Shown here: piece after piece, positions 5,880 to 8,524 of the stretch
Position numbering within the stretch: the first letter of the stretch is position 1
Layout: every line of letters begins with the position of its first letter
NCBI GenBank assembly: GCA_030642465.1
Contig: DAOWNS010000063.1
Span: forward strand, 1 to 8,524
Origin: Candidatus Thorarchaeota archaeon
GTDB lineage: Archaea > Asgardarchaeota > Thorarchaeia > Thorarchaeales > Thorarchaeaceae
DNA: 8,524 nucleotides
Direction of reading: 5' to 3'
Translations under genes and position numbers: made by a program
Notes under the pieces: generated by a model
What the model was told of the DNA's origin: nothing
The model's input: the letters and a program-made list of their open reading frames with translations, nothing else
The model's database searches: none

Positions 5880-6156
5880 GATTCGCGTCATACGGTGTCA
5901 GGCCTGATGCTGTCGGCGAGTGCCAAGCGATGATGGCCCGTGATTTCCAGATGCGACTACAAAATGCGGACGTGAGATAGACTGGCGCAAAAAGTGCTAG
6001 ATTTCCCTCAGGTCTAAGAAATGTTCAGCAGATGTGCAGGTTAAAGGGTAAGCCACCCAGCAGACCCTGTCATGCCTGTACTTTTACAAGCTAAGTTCAA
6101 GTGTGTTAGATTTGTGCGTGAATCGCATCCTTGCTATCATGCATAATTAAGGACCA
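5880..6156 (+). other. Transcribed 16S leader (external spacer)
   Basis: This stretch lies between the predicted rRNA promoter and the mature 16S 5' end. No open frame in it looks coding. It contains the 5' arm of the processing stem (6025-6053), followed by about 100 nt with no tRNA and no convincing C/D or H/ACA guide RNA. Part of this leader would be removed when the stem is cut. Confidence 0.55.
6025..6053 (+). other. 16S processing stem, 5' arm
   Basis: Four blocks here pair with 7802-7825 downstream of 16S. TCAGCAG pairs with CTGCTGA, TGTGCAG with CTGCACA, AAAGG with CCTTT, and TAAGC with GCTTA: 24 pairs, with an A bulge, a 3-nt GTT bulge and a G bulge on this arm. Archaeal pre-16S RNA is released by cutting such a stem, usually at a BHB motif. 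The 3-nt GTT bulge fits one half of that motif, but a matching 3-nt bulge on the other arm is not obvious in the simplest fold. Confidence 0.8.
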
Positions 6157-7689
<1,533 letters not shown>

Positions 7690-7908
7690 AGATTTCACCA
7701 TCATAGATGATGAAACGCTTGGCTCTGTCTTCGGACAGGGTAAGGTGCAGGCTAAGACGGGGTAGCGGTGCAATCGTCAGGTTGCCCCGACGCCATCGGG
7801 AGCTTACCTTTCTGCACACTGCTGAGCACCCTTTCATTTTGCATAGGGCTAATAACATAGTCAATAGATGACCCTGAATCAAGCGTTGTTTGAATGGCTC
7901 AGCGGCTT
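7690..7908 (+). other. 16S trailer with hairpins; no 23S, tRNA or protein gene seen
   Basis: After the 16S 3' end come a CATCAT/ATGATG hairpin (7699-7712), a CTGTC-TTCG-GACAG tetraloop hairpin (7725-7738) and a CCCGA/TCGGG hairpin (7786-7800). The 3' arm of the processing stem (7802-7825) follows, then T-rich sequence including TTTCATTTT (7832-7840) that could end the transcript. An open frame crossing this region and the 16S 3' part on the minus strand is a shadow of the rRNA. Confidence 0.6.
7802..7825 (+). other. 16S processing stem, 3' arm
   Basis: GCTTA, CCTTT, CTGCACA and CTGCTGA run without interruption here and pair in reverse order with 6049-6053, 6043-6047, 6033-6039 and 6025-6031. 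The stem encloses the entire 16S gene with its intron. The arm lies about 113 bases beyond the 16S 3' end. Confidence 0.8.
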
Positions 7909-8524
7909 TCATTCCAGATTAATGCTAGGCGCTGATGTGATTAGCCTGCGCTTCTTTCGTCTGATATGTCTGAGAAGAGCTATTGCTCCTACAATTCCAA
8001 GAACCGAAATCCCAATAATTGAAAGGATCACTTGGTCTGTCAACCCTTTCCAAAGACGCGTTCCTACAGTGTTCGCCTTAGTGGTTTTCAAAATGGCTCC
8101 ATTCCCACCAGCTGCCCATCCATGTGTCTGATTATGGAGGAATATGCTCTTGATTCTGTTTCTGCTCTCGACAGGAGCGTCTTGCGCATACCAGTCCCAA
8201 CCTCCATTTGGTGTGTATGCAATAGGGGTTTCTATTCCTACCAACCATCCATTTGAAGTGTCTAGAAATGCAACATCTGAGAAGTAGGGTAAAAGGAATC
8301 CACCAAATGGATTCGGTCGCGGTAGTGTTTGAGATATCCAAGTTTGACCATCTACCATCCTAGCTAACATACCACCGCCAACAGCCCAAGCCACTCTATC
8401 ATTTACAAAGGACATTGACCATCCCCCTTGATTAAATCGTTGTTCCCAGATTCCAGAGTTGAAGCTGCTAAAATAGATGCCATAGAATCCAATAATCCAC
8501 AATCCTATCGTTGAGGTGTGAAGA
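7909..8524 (-). CDS. Ycf48-like/BNR-repeat beta-propeller protein with C-terminal membrane anchor, N-terminus outside window
   Basis: The frame is open to the right edge and ends with TGA at 7911-7909; 205 codons including the stop are visible. A TTG at 8502 is probably internal, because the sequence before it already fits a repeat blade. Repeats of about 40-50 residues follow the pattern GW-x-VG-x(n)-T-x-(D/N)GG-x-W. Examples are VAWAVGGG...DGQTW, DTSNGWLVGI...PNGGWDWY and THGWAAGGNGAILKTT. This is the pattern of BNR/photosystem-II-assembly (Ycf48)-type propellers. A single hydrophobic helix (about VILSIIGISVLGIVGAIALL) lies some 20 residues before the end and is followed by RHIRRKKRR, a stop-transfer signal. 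The propeller is therefore outside the cell and the tail inside. Its role is probably binding or adhesion; no enzymatic residues can be assigned. It converges on the 16S gene. Confidence 0.82.
   Translation of the reverse strand, partial: LHTSTIGLWIIGFYGIYFSSFNSGIWEQRFNQGGWSMSFVNDRVAWAVGGGMLARMVDGQTWISQTLPRPNPFGGFLLPYFSDVAFLDTSNGWLVGIETPIAYTPNGGWDWYAQDAPVESRNRIKSIFLHNQTHGWAAGGNGAILKTTKANTVGTRLWKGLTDQVILSIIGISVLGIVGAIALLRHIRRKKRRLITSAPSINLE

Noticed and set aside
7705..7713. GATGATGA as box C of a C/D guide RNA in the 16S trailer
   Set aside because: No CTGA box D at a suitable distance and no C'/D' pair; the bases are better explained as one arm of a small hairpin.
8500..8502. TTG at 8502 as the start of the propeller protein
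   Set aside because: The frame is open to the window edge and the residues around it already belong to a repeat blade, with no signal peptide, so the true start lies outside.

Overview
The window is a fragment of an archaeal chromosome. The 16S rRNA gene has archaeal signatures: a perfect target for the archaeal 915-region probe, an AAACTTAAAGGAATTGGCGG core and a GTAAAACCAGC stretch of the kind seen in Asgard and TACK archaea. Bulge-helix-bulge (BHB) introns, TATA-type promoters and an archaeal one-domain winged-helix regulator agree. An Asgard (Thorarchaeota-like) source is my best guess from 16S texture and moderate GC. That placement is an inference, not a proof.

Layout. 1-1216 (minus strand): a class I SAM methyltransferase cut by the left edge, a DUF302 protein, and tRNA-Ala(CGC) with a 30-nt intron in a textbook BHB fold. 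1278-2200 (minus): a two-gene operon of a seven-helix membrane protein and a winged-helix regulator, joined by a TAATG stop/start overlap. A 180-bp divergent promoter region carrying two copies of an ATGAATCATC motif separates it from a plus-strand secreted protein of unknown function (2393-2944). 2945-3043: two strong hairpins between convergent genes. 3044-5665 (minus): a large M1-family zinc aminopeptidase with a HEAT-repeat tail and a C-terminal coiled coil. 5666-6156: the divergent promoter region and 16S leader. 6157-7689 (plus): the 16S rRNA gene. 7690-7908: 16S trailer. 7909-8524 (minus): the C-terminal part of a Ycf48-like beta-propeller protein with a membrane anchor.

The main discovery candidate is in the 16S gene. 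The nearly universal GTCGTAACAAGG of the decoding region is split by 30 extra bases (7618-7647). They fold into a hairpin next to a 4-bp helix and two 3-nt bulges. Cutting each bulge after its second base and joining the ends restores GTCGTAACAAGG exactly, between E. coli positions A1499 and A1500. This reads as a minimal archaeal splicing-endonuclease intron in the decoding centre. Its partition (1 + hairpin + 4 + 2 = 30 nt) is the same as that of the tRNA-Ala intron in this window. The 16S flanks also form a long processing stem, so three likely substrates of the tRNA splicing endonuclease lie within 7 kb. The intron interrupts the 1492R primer site and helix 1 is diverged at the archaeal 21F site, so ordinary near-full-length 16S PCR should miss this organism.

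The 16S gene appears to stand alone. No 23S or tRNA follows it, and a convergent protein gene starts about 220 bases downstream.
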